From NCBI GenBank assembly GCA_029779845.1, contig JAKOZT010000044.1, forward strand, positions 1 to 64,000: a stretch of DNA of 64,000 bases, written 5' to 3'. The translations under genes and the position numbers were made by a program. This stretch comes from Pseudomonadota bacterium (GTDB lineage Bacteria > Pseudomonadota > Gammaproteobacteria > Burkholderiales > Burkholderiaceae_C). Below the pieces are notes generated by a model, which searched no databases, was not told the DNA's origin, and was given only the letters and a program-made list of their open reading frames with translations. Below, piece after piece: positions 1 to 9,098 of the stretch (within the stretch, counting starts at the first letter, position 1; every line of letters begins with the position of its first letter).

Positions 1-875
1 TTGCGCGCCAGCACCACTGTGGCCTCCGTGGCTGTCAAGCCTCGTTGCCGCAGAGCCTCGTGCATCGGCCCGAACAGCTTGCTGTGCCCCGCGGAGAACG
101 CCGCCAACCACAGCAGCTTGCGCAGCAACGCCGGCCCGCGCTTGGTCAGCCTTCTGCGCCCTCGATGTGTGCCCGAATCGGCCGGGCGCGGATCCAGCCC
201 GCTGTAGGCCACCACCGCGTCCACGTTGCCGAACGGCAGCCTCCCCAGCACCGCCGTCAGCAACGCCGCGCTCTGTGGCCCGATGCCCGTGATCGTCAGC
301 AGGCGTCGGTAGCCTTCGGCCATCTCGGCCTGCTCGTGCACCACCTCCTGAATCTTGGCATCGAGCTGCGCCAACCACCGGGCCGCTTGCCGCTGCAGCG
401 CCTGGCGTTGCGCTCGCAACGGCGCCACCCCGCGCAGACACTCGCTCAAGGCCTCCAGATGCCGCTGCAACTGCGAGCGCCTGCGCAACAACTCCACCAA
501 GCGCTGCTGCTGCGCACTGCCAGCCCTGTACGGATGCAGTCGCTCGCGGTGCTCCGCCACGTAGCGGGCGATCACCTGGGCGTCCGAACCATCGGTCTTG
601 CCTCGCACGCCCAAGGCCTTGGCGTAGAAGTACACGTCCTTCGCATTGAGCACATAGACCACCCTGCCGGCCTGCTGCGCCAGCCGCACCAGCAACTGGT
701 GATAGCTGCCCGTGGACTCCACCGCGATACACGCTCCAGGCGCCAGCCTGGCCAGCCAGCTGCGAATGGCAACCGTTCGGTTGGCCAGCGTCTGGCGCTC
801 ACCCCGCGGCAGCGTGAAGGCGCAGAGCTCGGCCTTGGCCACATCCACACCGACAACATCCTGGGCAACTTGCAT
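1..875 (-). CDS. IS110-family transposase (C-terminus cut by window edge)
   Basis: This ORF is absent from the supplied track because it runs off the left edge without a stop; I translated it from the reverse complement (about 291 residues visible). It starts MQVAQDVVGVDVAK and carries the DEDD RuvC-like catalytic set of IS110 transposases: D11 in GVDVAK, E53 in AVESTGSYH, D95 and D98 in KTDGSDA. The later GIGPQSAALLTAVLG stretch is the helix-hairpin-helix part of the transposase_20 domain, where the catalytic serine should lie. IS110 elements move without terminal inverted repeats, using a bridge RNA from a non-coding end. The next gene inward is at 1300. The family call is firm; completeness cannot be judged here. 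Confidence 0.9.
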   Translation of the reverse strand, partial: MQVAQDVVGVDVAKAELCAFTLPRGERQTLANRTVAIRSWLARLAPGACIAVESTGSYHQLLVRLAQQAGRVVYVLNAKDVYFYAKALGVRGKTDGSDAQVIARYVAEHRERLHPYRAGSAQQQRLVELLRRRSQLQRHLEALSECLRGVAPLRAQRQALQRQAARWLAQLDAKIQEVVHEQAEMAEGYRRLLTITGIGPQSAALLTAVLGRLPFGNVDAVVAYSGLDPRPADSGTHRGRRRLTKRGPALLRKLLWLAAFSAGHSKLFGPMHEALRQRGLTATEATVVLAR

Positions 876-1299
876 GATCGGCACCTCCGGGTCAAGAATC
901 GACCTTGCTGGGGCGAGGCAGCCCGCTCACGTCAGCTTGCTTGCAGATCGGCGCTCAAGCGATCAACTCGCGCGGCGCTCAGTTCCTCATCGACGTTGGG
1001 CGGGCGGGGTGGGAGACCACTCGTTCGGTCAGTCCGCTACTCGCGGCTGAAGCATCGCAGAGTCCCTCCGCCCCAGCCCATACACACTACGTCGGCTGCG
1101 CTGCCTGTTCCAGTTCACGAAGAACCATACAAGCATCACAGCGCAGTCGGCGCGCAGCGCCGACCGCCACCGTAGGAGCCCACACGGGGCCGTGCCTGCC
1201 GCGCCGCTGCGGCGCATCCCCGACAAGAACACGCCCGCCCCGAGCTGCGCTTTGATGCCATTGATCGCAACGTCGTATGAGGCCTCGGCGCGCCGCACG
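876..1299. other. Non-coding 424-bp stretch beside IS110 transposase
   Basis: I find no convincing gene; the ORFs listed here have shadow-like composition. The stretch lies 5' of the transposase start, where IS110 elements keep the non-coding end that can hold a promoter and bridge RNA. Composition is less uniform than in neighbouring genes, with AT-richer patches such as the one near 1120. The IS boundary cannot be placed without a second copy. Confidence 0.4.
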
Positions 1300-1581
1300 T
1301 CAGCCCAGCCAGCCCTCGCGCACGGCGCTGAACGCGAGCGCCAGCGGCGCCAGCGCGGCGAAGGCGCGGATCAGCCGCTCGAACACCGGCCCGGCCTGCG
1401 CCGCGTGCAGGTAGTGGCGCACCAGCAGCTCGGCCTTGAGCGCGCACAGCGCCGCTATCAGCAGCGCCATCGCCAGGCGTGCGCCCGGCGCCGCGCCGTG
1501 CGCCGAGGCTGCCACGCCGGCGAGCGTCAGCGCCAGCAGCGCGAGCCAGGTGAGGGTGGCGGCGTCGAAGAAGCGTTTCAT
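1300..1581 (-). CDS. Small COX4-like (NorF-type) membrane protein
   Basis: The protein has 93 residues with about three predicted membrane helices (TLTWLALLALTLAGVAAS, LAMALLIAALCALKAELLV, AFAALAPLALAFSAV). I start it at MKRFFDAATLTWLALL, whose ATG overlaps the stop of the upstream COX3-like gene (ATGA), not at the longer track start. The K-x-E-L-L-V-R-H-Y helix is typical of the prokaryotic cytochrome c oxidase subunit IV family, which includes NorF. NorE/NorF pairs accompany nitric oxide reductase or heme-copper oxidases; no norCB or cox catalytic subunit is visible here. Membrane location is firm, exact role is not. Confidence 0.7.
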   Translation of the reverse strand: MKRFFDAATLTWLALLALTLAGVAASAHGAAPGARLAMALLIAALCALKAELLVRHYLHAAQAGPVFERLIRAFAALAPLALAFSAVREGWLG

Positions 1582-2192
1582 GCGAAGGCGTAGAACAAGG
1601 CGAACAGCATCAGCCAGACCAGATCGGTGGCGTGCCAGTAGGTCGCCAGCGCCACCAGGCCGCGATGGTCCTGCGCGCTGTAGCCGCCGGCGCCGAGGCG
1701 CGCCAGGCACCAGGCCATGCCCATCAGCCCCCAGCTGGCGTGGATGAAGTGGTTAATTGTCAGGTACCAGTAGACGACCACGAAGATGCCCGCGCCGGCC
1801 GTCAGCCCGTGCGCCAGGTTCCATTGCCACTCGAAGACCTTGATCGCCGGGTAGGCGAGCCCCGCCAGCAGCGCCAGCGCGAGCATCGCCATCGCGGCGC
1901 GCTGCCGCCCCGCGCGCATCGCCGCGAGCATGCGCGTCAGCAGCCAGCCGCTGGTGACCATCGCCGCGGTGATGCCGACGCCGCCCCAGGTCCACAGCCG
2001 GTGCGCGCCCTCGCGGAACTCCTGCGGGTGGTGCCAGCGCGCGGTGAAGTAGACGACGAAGAACACCGCGAACTCGATGAACTCCAGGCAGATGCCGACC
2101 CACATCGCGCGGTAGCCGGGGATGTCGGGCCGCGCGGCGGCGACACTTGACTCTGTATCTGCTCCAGGGTTTGCAATCACGCCATGGCCCAT
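1578..2192 (-). CDS. COX3-like (NorE-type) oxidase accessory membrane protein
   Basis: The protein has about 204 residues and roughly five membrane helices, and matches the cytochrome c oxidase subunit III family as found in NorE (PGYRAMWVGICLEFIEFAVFF, WYLTINHFIHASWG, ATYWHATDLVWLMLF). It is translationally coupled (ATGA) to the NorF-like gene downstream. The start is uncertain: ATG at 2192 has GAAGG five bases upstream, while GTG at 2180 is an alternative. Either start puts its N-terminal codons over the promoter and first codons of the divergent metal ATPase, which is odd and may mean the native 5' end was lost in a rearrangement. It probably acts in the inner membrane beside NO reductase or an oxidase encoded elsewhere. 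Confidence 0.7.
   Translation of the reverse strand: MGHGVIANPGADTESSVAAARPDIPGYRAMWVGICLEFIEFAVFFVVYFTARWHHPQEFREGAHRLWTWGGVGITAAMVTSGWLLTRMLAAMRAGRQRAAMAMLALALLAGLAYPAIKVFEWQWNLAHGLTAGAGIFVVVYWYLTINHFIHASWGLMGMAWCLARLGAGGYSAQDHRGLVALATYWHATDLVWLMLFALFYAFA
2147..2177 (+). promoter_or_regulatory. MerR-type (ZntR/CadR/PbrR-like) promoter with 19-bp spacer
   Basis: TTGACT (2147-2152) and TGCAAT (2172-2177) are separated by 19 bp, the over-long spacer typical of MerR-activated metal promoters. A dyad ACTCTG...CAGGGT (2150-2170, about 7 of 10 pairs) sits in the spacer, as in zntA, cadA and pbrA promoters. Transcription would begin about seven bases after the -10, at the ATG at 2184, so the message may be leaderless. 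The cognate MerR gene is not in this window. Confidence 0.7.
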
Positions 2193-4172
2193 GTCCACCT
2201 TCAAGATCATGCCCACGATCATGCCTGCTGCGGCTCGGCGGCCTGCGCGCCGTCGCCTGCCGCGCATGATCACGATCATGCGCACGGCGACTCCGGCAAC
2301 CACGGGCGCCTCGCCGGCGCGCTGCTGCTGGCGATCGCGGCCGAGGCGATCGGCTATGTCGTGCCGGACACGCTGCCGTGGCGCGGCCTCGGCCTCGCGG
2401 TGGCGGCCGTCGCGATCGCGCTCGCCGGCTTCGACGTCTACAAGGCCGGCCTGCGCGCGCTGCGCCGCGGCCGCCTGAACATCGACGCGCTGATGACGGT
2501 GGCCGTGACCGGCGCCTTCGCGATCGGCCAGTGGCCGGAAGCGGCGATGGTGATGGCGCTGTACGCGATCGCCGAGGCGATCGAGGCGCGCGCCGTCGGC
2601 CGCGCGCGCAACGCGATCCAGAAACTGCTCGACCTCGCGCCCGACGTCGCCTCGCTGCGCCAGGCCGACGGCACGTGGGCCAGCGTGCCGGTGTCGGCCG
2701 TGGCGGTCGGCGCGCGGCTGCGCGTCAAGCCGGGCGAGCGTGTGCCGCTGGACGGCATCGTGCGCGAGGGCCGCAGCAGCGTCGACCAGGCGCCGGTCAC
2801 CGGCGAGAGCATCCCGGTCGACAAGACCCTCGGCGACGCGGTGTTCGCCGGCACGATCAACGCCTCGGGCACGATCGAGGTCGAAGTCACGGCGCCGGCC
2901 TCGGACTCGACGTTGACGCGCATCATCCACGCGGTCGAGCAGGCGCAGGCCACGCGCGCGCCGACGCAGGGTTTCGTCGAGCGCTTCGCGGCGGTGTACA
3001 CGCCCGCGGTGTTCGCGATCGCGCTGGCCGTGGCGCTGCTCGGGCCCTGGCTGGCCGGCTGGAGCTGGCTCGCGGCGATCTACAAGGCGCTGGTGCTGCT
3101 GGTGATCGCCTGCCCCTGCGCGCTGGTGATCTCCACGCCGGTGAGCATCGTCAGCGGCCTGGCCGCGGCGGCGCGGCGCGGCATCCTCATCAAGGGCGGC
3201 ATCCATCTCGAAGAGGCGCGCAAGCTCAAGGCCGTCGCGCTCGACAAGACCGGCACGCTCACCGAGGGCAAGCCGCGCCTGGTGGAGTGGGCCGTGCTGG
3301 AGCCGGATGCGCCGATCGCGCGCCGCGCGCGCATCGAGCACCTCGCCGCCGCGCTGGCGTCGCATTCCGACCACCCGGTGTCGCGCGCGATCGCCGCCGG
3401 GCTCGCGCCGAACAGCGTCGAGGCGCGCGGCTTCGTCGCGCTCGGCGGGCGCGGCGTCGAGGCCGAGGTCGAGGGCGCGCGCTACGTGCTCGGCAACCAC
3501 CGCCTGATCGAAGAGCGCGGCCAGTGCTCGGCGGCGCTGGAGGTGCGGCTCGCGACGCACGAGCAAGCCGGCCGCACCGTGACGATGCTGGCCTCCGAGG
3601 AGCGCGTGCTGGCGCTGTTCGCGGTGGCCGATACGCTCAAGCCGCATGCGCGCGAGGCGGTGCAGGCCTTGCGCGCGCTCGGCATCGCACCGGTGCTGCT
3701 CAGTGGCGACAACCAGGCCACCGCGAGCGCGATCGCCGCCGAGGCCGGCATCGCCGACGCGCGCGGCAACCTGCTGCCGCAGGACAAGCTGGATGCGATC
3801 GAGGCGCTGCAAAAGGAGCACGGCCCGACCGCGATGAGCGGCGACGGCATCAACGACGCGCCGGCGCTGGCGCGCGCCGACATCGGCATCGCGATGGGCG
3901 CGGCCGGCACCGACATCGCGATGGAGGCGGCCGACATCGTCGTGATGAACGACGACCTGCGCCGCATCGCCGAGACGGTGACGCTCTCGCGCGCCACGCA
4001 CGCGGTGCTGTGGCAGAACATCGTGCTGGCGCTGGGCATCAAGGGCGTCTTCCTGCTGCTCGCCGTGGCCGGCAGCGCGACGATGTGGATGGCGGTGTTC
4101 GCCGACATGGGCGCGAGCCTGCTGGTGGTGGCCAATGGTTTGCGGCTGCTGCGAAAGGGCGGCCGCGATTGA
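2184..4172 (+). CDS. Heavy-metal P1B-type ATPase (Zn/Cd/Pb exporter class)
   Basis: The protein has 662 residues. ATP-driven export of soft divalent metals across the inner membrane is the family role. Motifs seen are TGES (206-209, actuator), CPC metal-binding helix motif (310-312), phosphorylation site DKTGTLT at D354, HP near residue 396 (SDHPVSRAI) and [10 protein letters not shown] (553 on). CPC plus C-terminal [14 protein letters not shown] supports the Zn/Cd/Pb (P1B-2) class. The usual N-terminal HMA domain is missing; a His/Cys-rich tail ([11 protein letters not shown] and HDHDHAH) replaces it. No ribosome-binding site precedes the ATG, which coincides with the predicted transcription start. 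Substrate choice is inferred from motif class and promoter. Confidence 0.92.
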   Translation: MAHVHLQDHAHDHACCGSAACAPSPAAHDHDHAHGDSGNHGRLAGALLLAIAAEAIGYVVPDTLPWRGLGLAVAAVAIALAGFDVYKAGLRALRRGRLNIDALMTVAVTGAFAIGQWPEAAMVMALYAIAEAIEARAVGRARNAIQKLLDLAPDVASLRQADGTWASVPVSAVAVGARLRVKPGERVPLDGIVREGRSSVDQAPVTGESIPVDKTLGDAVFAGTINASGTIEVEVTAPASDSTLTRIIHAVEQAQATRAPTQGFVERFAAVYTPAVFAIALAVALLGPWLAGWSWLAAIYKALVLLVIACPCALVISTPVSIVSGLAAAARRGILIKGGIHLEEARKLKAVALDKTGTLTEGKPRLVEWAVLEPDAPIARRARIEHLAAALASHSDHPVSRAIAAGLAPNSVEARGFVALGGRGVEAEVEGARYVLGNHRLIEERGQCSAALEVRLATHEQAGRTVTMLASEERVLALFAVADTLKPHAREAVQALRALGIAPVLLSGDNQATASAIAAEAGIADARGNLLPQDKLDAIEALQKEHGPTAMSGDGINDAPALARADIGIAMGAAGTDIAMEAADIVVMNDDLRRIAETVTLSRATHAVLWQNIVLALGIKGVFLLLAVAGSATMWMAVFADMGASLLVVANGLRLLRKGGRD

Positions 4173-4219
4173 GGCTTCGCCGGCGCGCGCATCATGCGTG
4201 TATCGACGCGGAGGCCACC

Positions 4220-5617
4220 ATGACGCAGACACGTACCGAACACGACAGCTTCGGCCCCATCGACGTGCCGGCCGATCGCCTGTGGGGCGCGCAGACGCAG
4301 CGCTCGTTGGAGCACTTCGACATCTCCGGCGAGCGCATGCCGCGCGAGCTGCTGCGCGCGCTGGCGCAGGTGAAGGGCGCGGCTGCCGAGGTCAACGCCG
4401 CGCTCGGTACGCTCGATACCGCCAAGGCCGACGCGATCCGCCGCGCGGCGCGCGAGGTGCTCGACGGCCGGCACGACGAGCAGTTCCCGCTCGTCGTGTG
4501 GCAGACCGGCTCGGGCACGCAGAGCAACATGAACATGAACGAGGTGCTGGCCAACCGCGCTTCGCAGCTGCTCGGCGGGCCCATCGGGCCGCAGCGGCTG
4601 GTGCATCCGAACGACGAGGTGAACCGCGGGCAATCCTCGAACGACGTGTTCCCGACCGCGATGAACGTCGCCGCCGTGCTCGCGCTCGAAAGCGCGCTGC
4701 TGCCGGCGCTGGACGCGCTGCACGCGACGCTCGCGGCCAAGGCGGGCGAGTTCGCTTCCATCGTCAAGATCGGCCGCACGCATCTGCAGGACGCCACGCC
4801 GCTGACGCTCGGCCAGGAAGTCTCCGGCTGGGCCGCGCAGCTCGCGCATGCGCGCCGCCACGTCGAGGCCGCGCTGCCGCATCTGCGCGAGCTGGCGATC
4901 GGCGGCACCGCGGTGGGCACCGGGCTGAACGCGCATCCCGAGTTCGGCGCGCGCATGGCCGAAGCGCTGTCGCGCGAGTGCGGCACGCGCTTCGTCAGTG
5001 CGCCCAACAAATTCGAGGCGCTGGCCGCGCACGACGCGATCGTGCAGGCGCACGGCGCCTTGAAGGGCCTGGCCGCCGCGCTGACCAAGATCGCCAACGA
5101 CGTGCGCTGGCTCGCCAGCGGCCCGCGCGCCGGCCTGGGCGAGCTGCGCATCCCGGAGAACGAGCCGGGCAGCTCGATCATGCCGGGCAAGGTCAACCCG
5201 ACGCAGTGCGAGGCGCTGACGATGGCCTGCTGCCAGGTGCTGGGCAACGACGTGACGATCGCCGTCGCCGGCGCCTCGGGCGCCTTCGAGCTGAACGTCT
5301 ACAAGCCGGTGATCGCCAACGCGATGCTGCAAAGCGTGCGCCTGCTCGCCGACGGCATGCGCAGCTTCGATGCGCATTGCGCGCGCGGCATCGAGCCCGA
5401 CGAGGCTCGCATCGCCGAGCTGGTGCAGCGCTCGCTGATGCTGGTGACGGCGCTGAACCCGCACATCGGCTACGACAAGGCCGCCGAGATCGCCAAGCGC
5501 GCGCACCGCGAGGGCATTTCGCTGCGCGAGGCGGCGATCGCCTCGGGGCACCTCACGGGCGGGCAGTTCGATGCGTGGGTGCGGGCGGAGCGGATGGTGG
5601 GCGGAGGGCTCCCCTAG
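4220..5617 (+). CDS. fumC: Fumarate hydratase class II
   Basis: The protein has 465 residues, normal for iron-independent FumC, which interconverts fumarate and (S)-malate in the TCA cycle. The fumarase/aspartase signature [16 protein letters not shown] is intact and holds the catalytic serine loop; [16 protein letters not shown] and the [14 protein letters not shown] substrate region are also present. The ATG follows GGAGGCCACC, a good ribosome-binding site, 47 bp after the metal ATPase stop, so co-transcription is possible but probably incidental. The much longer 1079-residue track ORF that contains it begins as an out-of-frame shadow of the ATPase gene and should be ignored upstream of 4220. 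Confidence 0.97.
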   Translation: MTQTRTEHDSFGPIDVPADRLWGAQTQRSLEHFDISGERMPRELLRALAQVKGAAAEVNAALGTLDTAKADAIRRAAREVLDGRHDEQFPLVVWQTGSGTQSNMNMNEVLANRASQLLGGPIGPQRLVHPNDEVNRGQSSNDVFPTAMNVAAVLALESALLPALDALHATLAAKAGEFASIVKIGRTHLQDATPLTLGQEVSGWAAQLAHARRHVEAALPHLRELAIGGTAVGTGLNAHPEFGARMAEALSRECGTRFVSAPNKFEALAAHDAIVQAHGALKGLAAALTKIANDVRWLASGPRAGLGELRIPENEPGSSIMPGKVNPTQCEALTMACCQVLGNDVTIAVAGASGAFELNVYKPVIANAMLQSVRLLADGMRSFDAHCARGIEPDEARIAELVQRSLMLVTALNPHIGYDKAAEIAKRAHREGISLREAAIASGHLTGGQFDAWVRAERMVGGGLP

Positions 5618-5671
5618 CCAGAGGCCGTCCCACGCAGGGCCCCGGTCTCGTCGCGAAGATGTTCATCGACG

Positions 5672-6727
5672 CTACTTCATGACAAGCGCGCAGCAGAGGA
5701 CGAGCACCGCGAGCCAAAGCGTCTCGGCAACCAGCAGCACCATGGGCCGCCAGCCCGCGCGCGCCAGCTGCATGAAGGAGGTCTTCATGCCCAGCGCGGC
5801 GATGGCGACGACCAGGCATGCGCGCGAGACGAGGTTCAGGGAGTCCTGAACTGGCTGCGCGATGAACCCCAGCGAGTTCACCGCCACCATCACGATGAAA
5901 AGCCAAAGGAACCACGGGACGAGCGCCTGGTGCCCTCTGTCCGACGTCTCGGAGGCGGGGTCGCTTGCCTCACGGGAGCGCTTGAACGCCGCGGAGACGG
6001 CAACCACGACGACGGTCAGCATCGCGACGCGGAAGAGCTTGACGACAGTTGCGATATCACCCGTGTGCGGGTCGATCGTGTAGCCCGCGCCGACCACCTG
6101 CGCCACGTCGTGAATGGTTCCTCCGAGGAAGAGGCCGGCCAGCTCGAGTGGCAGGTGAAGCAGCTTGGCAACCAGCGGATAGACGACCATGGCGATGGTC
6201 GAAAGAACGGTCACCGTGACCACGACCATCAACGTGAATCGGTCGCTCTCCTTGTCTCGCGGGAGAACGGCGGAGATCGCAAGAGCGGCCGATGCGCCGC
6301 AGATGGCAACCGCGCCGCCGGAAAGAACAGATTGCGGCTTTGTCATCCCCAGCCGGCGTCCGAACACCAGTGCCATGCCGATGGTTGATGCCACTCCAAG
6401 AATCACAACCGCGGCGGTGGTCCATCCGAGGCCTGCGATCTGTGCTGCGGTGATCCGCGCGCCGAGCAATCCGACGCCCAGGCGCAAGAGCGTGCGGGAG
6501 CAGAACTCGATGCCGGGCTTGCTCTTCGCTTCTCCGCTCAGATGGTTGAGCGCGACGCCGAAGAACAGGGCATAGAGCAACTGCGGCCCTCCATGCACCG
6601 TGGAGACAAATGTCGCTGCCATGGCCAGGAGCGCGGCCAGGAAGAATCCGTGCCATAGCCGCGGCAAGCGCCTTGCGCCGCTGTCGAAGCGTATGGCAAG
6701 GCCTGTAGAAGAGTGGGTGCCAGTCAT
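5672..6727 (-). CDS. yeiH: YeiH-family (UPF0324) membrane transporter
   Basis: The protein has 351 residues with about ten predicted membrane helices. The family signatures LLYALFFGVALNHL, LLRLGVGLLGARIT, SGGAVAICGASAALAISAVLP and LGGTIHDVAQVVGAGY identify YeiH/YeiB-type putative sulfate or anion exporters; the substrate is not proven for most members. The gene is visibly less GC-rich and uses more A/T-ending codons than its neighbours, and an IS5 relic lies just upstream, so recent acquisition is likely. In enterobacteria yeiH is adjacent to the LysR gene yeiE; no such regulator is next to it here. It is convergent with fumC. Confidence 0.9.
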   Translation of the reverse strand: MTGTHSSTGLAIRFDSGARRLPRLWHGFFLAALLAMAATFVSTVHGGPQLLYALFFGVALNHLSGEAKSKPGIEFCSRTLLRLGVGLLGARITAAQIAGLGWTTAAVVILGVASTIGMALVFGRRLGMTKPQSVLSGGAVAICGASAALAISAVLPRDKESDRFTLMVVVTVTVLSTIAMVVYPLVAKLLHLPLELAGLFLGGTIHDVAQVVGAGYTIDPHTGDIATVVKLFRVAMLTVVVVAVSAAFKRSREASDPASETSDRGHQALVPWFLWLFIVMVAVNSLGFIAQPVQDSLNLVSRACLVVAIAALGMKTSFMQLARAGWRPMVLLVAETLWLAVLVLCCALVMK

Positions 6728-6820
6728 TCTTCGGAATCGTAGAGACCTCTTGCTGATCTAAAAAGCACGAAGTATCTATTGTTGTGAGCTGAAAATCAGA
6801 TCATTGGGGAATCGCTGATC

Positions 6821-6897
6821 GTGCCGGCCTGCGTCGCGTCGTTGACGTTGGCCGGCGCGGCGATCACCGAATGGACGAGTCCGGGCTCGGCATCCAC
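6821..6897 (-). pseudogene. IS5-family transposase relic
   Basis: Reverse-strand translation of this short piece reads VDAEPGLVHSVIAAPANVND followed by ATQAG, which resembles the conserved DDE-domain segment of IS5-type transposases (D-x-x-SGLVH-x-V...ANVNDV). It has no start and reaches a stop within a few codons, so it is a fragment. The rest of 6728-7010 holds AT-rich DNA upstream of yeiH, probably its promoter, and no gene I can support. The identification rests on a remembered motif from one short segment. Confidence 0.6.
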
Positions 6898-7010
6898 GCT
6901 CGCTCAGGTGCGCCCGAGCCATCGGCGATCACGGGGGTGACGCTCGCGGTCGATTGCGGCGGGCTCTGCGGGTCGCGCCGGGGCGCGTTCCCGCCCTTGC
7001 CGACTGCGGC

Positions 7011-8234
7011 CTAAATGTGCTGCTTCAGCGGCACGGCGGCATCGCAGGCCAGCGCCGGCGCCGGGCTCTTGCCGGCTTCGAGCAGCTTGCGCGCGGCCAT
7101 GTGGTCGAGCGGGGCGTTGACGCTCTCGACGCACATCAGCCGCTCGCCTGCGTAGTGCAGGATCGAGAAGCTCGCCGGCGTGGCGCCGGGGCGCCGGTGG
7201 CGCGTGCCCTCGGGCGGCATCAGGCCGGCCATCTGCAGGCGCATCGAACCCTGCTCCGACCAGAACCACGGCAGTGCGCGGTACGAGTCGCTCGCACCCT
7301 GGATCGTCGCCAGCGCGGTGCGCGCCTGGTCGTTGGCGTTCTGCACCGATTCGAGCCGCAGGCGGCGCGCACCGCCGTGTTCGGGGAAGGCGGCGCAGTC
7401 GCCGATCGCGAGGATGGCGGGGTCGGAGGTGCGCAGCGAGGCGTCGACGACGATGCCGTTGTTGCACTCCAGCCCGGCCGCTTGCGCGAGCTGCACGTCG
7501 GGCGCGGCGCCTATGCCCATCACCAGCAGCTCGACCGGCTCGCGCACACCGTCCACCGACAGCGCGGCGATGCGCTCGCCTTCGATCACGAAGTCGCCCA
7601 CCGTCGCGCCGAGGCGGACGTCGATGCCATTGGCGCGATGCGTGGCCAGCACATGCTCGGCCAGCTCCGGCGACAGCGAGCGCTGCAGCAGGCGCGGCGC
7701 GGCTTCAAGCACCGCCACCGACTTGCCGAGCGCGTTGGCGGTCGCGGCGATTTCGAGCCCGATGAAGCCGCCGCCCAGCACGGTCACGCGCGATGCCGCC
7801 GTGAGCAGATCGCGCAGCCGCAGCGCATCGGCCGCGCTGCGCAGCACGGCGACGTTGGCCAGCCCCGCCGGCAGCCCCGGCAGCGTGCGCGCCGTCGCGC
7901 CGGTGGCGAGCACCAGCCATTCGTAGGGCAGCACGGCGCCGGAGCGCAGCGTCAGCGTGCGTGCCGCGCGGGCTATCGAATGCGCCGCATCGCCGCGATG
8001 CAGCGTGACACCGGCCTCGGCGAACCAGCCCTCGCCGCGATGCAGCTGCAGCGCCTCGGCCGGGTTCTTCAGAAAGGCCTTGGACAGCGGCGGCCGCTGG
8101 TAGGGCAGCTCGCTCTCGGCGCACACGAGGTGCGTGCGCGCCGCGAGGCCGGCGGCCGCGAGCGCGTTGGCGAGCGCCGCACCGGCATGGCCGCCGCCGA
8201 CGATCACGATCCTGTCCTGCCGTGCTTCACTCAT
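7011..8234 (-). CDS. FAD/NAD-dependent ferredoxin reductase of the P450 system
   Basis: The protein has 407 residues. It has two dinucleotide folds, IVIVGGGHAGAALANAL (FAD, residue 10 on) and VTVLGGGFIGLEIAAT (NAD(P)H), the LVLATGATAR linker, an ILAIGDCAAFPE FAD motif and a C-terminal reductase domain. This is the putidaredoxin/rubredoxin reductase type that passes electrons from NAD(P)H to a [2Fe-2S] ferredoxin. It is the last gene of a minus-strand operon with MarR, ferredoxin and P450 genes, and overlaps the marR stop by 8 bp. Role as reductase of the neighbouring ferredoxin-P450 pair is a confident inference from context. Confidence 0.92.
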   Translation of the reverse strand: MSEARQDRIVIVGGGHAGAALANALAAAGLAARTHLVCAESELPYQRPPLSKAFLKNPAEALQLHRGEGWFAEAGVTLHRGDAAHSIARAARTLTLRSGAVLPYEWLVLATGATARTLPGLPAGLANVAVLRSAADALRLRDLLTAASRVTVLGGGFIGLEIAATANALGKSVAVLEAAPRLLQRSLSPELAEHVLATHRANGIDVRLGATVGDFVIEGERIAALSVDGVREPVELLVMGIGAAPDVQLAQAAGLECNNGIVVDASLRTSDPAILAIGDCAAFPEHGGARRLRLESVQNANDQARTALATIQGASDSYRALPWFWSEQGSMRLQMAGLMPPEGTRHRRPGATPASFSILHYAGERLMCVESVNAPLDHMAARKLLEAGKSPAPALACDAAVPLKQHI

Positions 8235-8757
8235 TCTCGTTCTCCGCCGCGGCGCGCGTGCGGCGCCGTTTCGCCTTCGGGAAACGCTGCGCCACGTAGC
8301 GCGCCGTGGCCGTCTCCACCGCCGGCAGGTTCTCGTGCAGGCGCTTGAGCAGGCCGATCAGCGTCTCGACTTCGTCGGGGTTCAGCACCGACAGGAAGGC
8401 GCGCTCGCGCTCCAGCGCGATGCCGAGGATCTGGTCGTGCAGCGCGCGGCCCTTCTTCGTCAGCGTGGCGATGCGCAGCCGCCCGTCCTCGGCGTCCAGC
8501 GCCATCGTGATCAGGCCCTTGGCGTGCATGCTCTTGAAGCAGCGGCTCACCGAGGCCTTGTCCATGCCGATCACGCGCGACACCTGCTGCGCCGAGATCG
8601 AGCCGTGGATCGCCAGCAGCACCAGGCAGCGCCAGGTCTCGATGCCGACGTCGAAGGCCGCCAGGTAGTTCTGCGAGGCGCCGCGCGAGAGCTTGTTGGC
8701 GATCCAGGTCAGGAAGGCCGGGACGTAGCGTTCGAGGTCGACGTTGCGCGAAGCCAT
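8227..8757 (-). CDS. MarR-family regulator inside the P450 operon
   Basis: The protein has 176 residues with a winged helix: ISAQQVSRVIGMDKASVSRCFKSM (recognition helices, residues about 55-80) and the wing GLITMALDAEDGRLRIATLTKKG. MarR proteins bind pseudo-palindromes as dimers and usually release DNA when an aromatic ligand binds. The gene sits between the ferredoxin gene (4 bp upstream) and the reductase gene (8-bp overlap), so it probably controls its own operon. The repeated TTGRTATAYCAA elements before the operon's first gene are candidate targets. The C-terminal tail is unusually basic (KAKRRRTRAAAENENE). Confidence 0.88.
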   Translation of the reverse strand: MASRNVDLERYVPAFLTWIANKLSRGASQNYLAAFDVGIETWRCLVLLAIHGSISAQQVSRVIGMDKASVSRCFKSMHAKGLITMALDAEDGRLRIATLTKKGRALHDQILGIALERERAFLSVLNPDEVETLIGLLKRLHENLPAVETATARYVAQRFPKAKRRRTRAAAENENE

Positions 8758-8761
8758 CGCG

Positions 8762-9085
8762 CTATTGTTGCCGGTCCGGAATGTGCACGACCAGGCCTTG
8801 CAGCGCCGCCGTCAATTTGAGCTGGCACGACAGCCGGCTGGTCGGCCGGCGCTCGGCGGCCGTGCACTCCAGCATCTCGAGCTCGTTGGCCAGCGGCGCG
8901 GGCAGCTTGTCGGCCCAGGCTTCGTCGACGTAGACGTGGCAGGTGGCGCACATCGCCGAGCCGCCGCACTCGGCGACGATGCCGGGCACGCCGGCGCCGG
9001 TGGCCGCGGCCATGACGCTGACGCCCTCGGGCGCTTCCAGGCCGCGCTCGCCGCCGTCGGCGAGGATGAAGGTGATGTCGGGCAT
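8762..9085 (-). CDS. [2Fe-2S] ferredoxin (putidaredoxin type)
   Basis: The protein has 107 residues. The cluster ligands are C-x5-C-x2-C in ECGGSAMCATCHVYV plus a distal Cys in RLSCQLKL, the vertebrate/Isc-type pattern used by class I P450 systems. It lies 13 bp downstream of the P450 gene and upstream of marR and the reductase gene, giving a complete three-component monooxygenase. It shuttles single electrons from the flavoprotein reductase to the P450 in the cytoplasm. Confidence 0.94.
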   Translation of the reverse strand: MPDITFILADGGERGLEAPEGVSVMAAATGAGVPGIVAECGGSAMCATCHVYVDEAWADKLPAPLANELEMLECTAAERRPTSRLSCQLKLTAALQGLVVHIPDRQQ

Positions 9086-9098
9086 GGCGGGGTCTCGT

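Noticed and set aside
1578-4232. 884-residue minus-strand ORF
   Set aside because: Most of it is low-complexity antisense of the ATPase; only the last 205 codons (NorE-like) are a gene.
2378-5617. 1079-residue plus-strand ORF
   Set aside because: Upstream of 4220 it is an Arg/Ala-rich shadow of the metal ATPase in another frame; only the FumC part is real.
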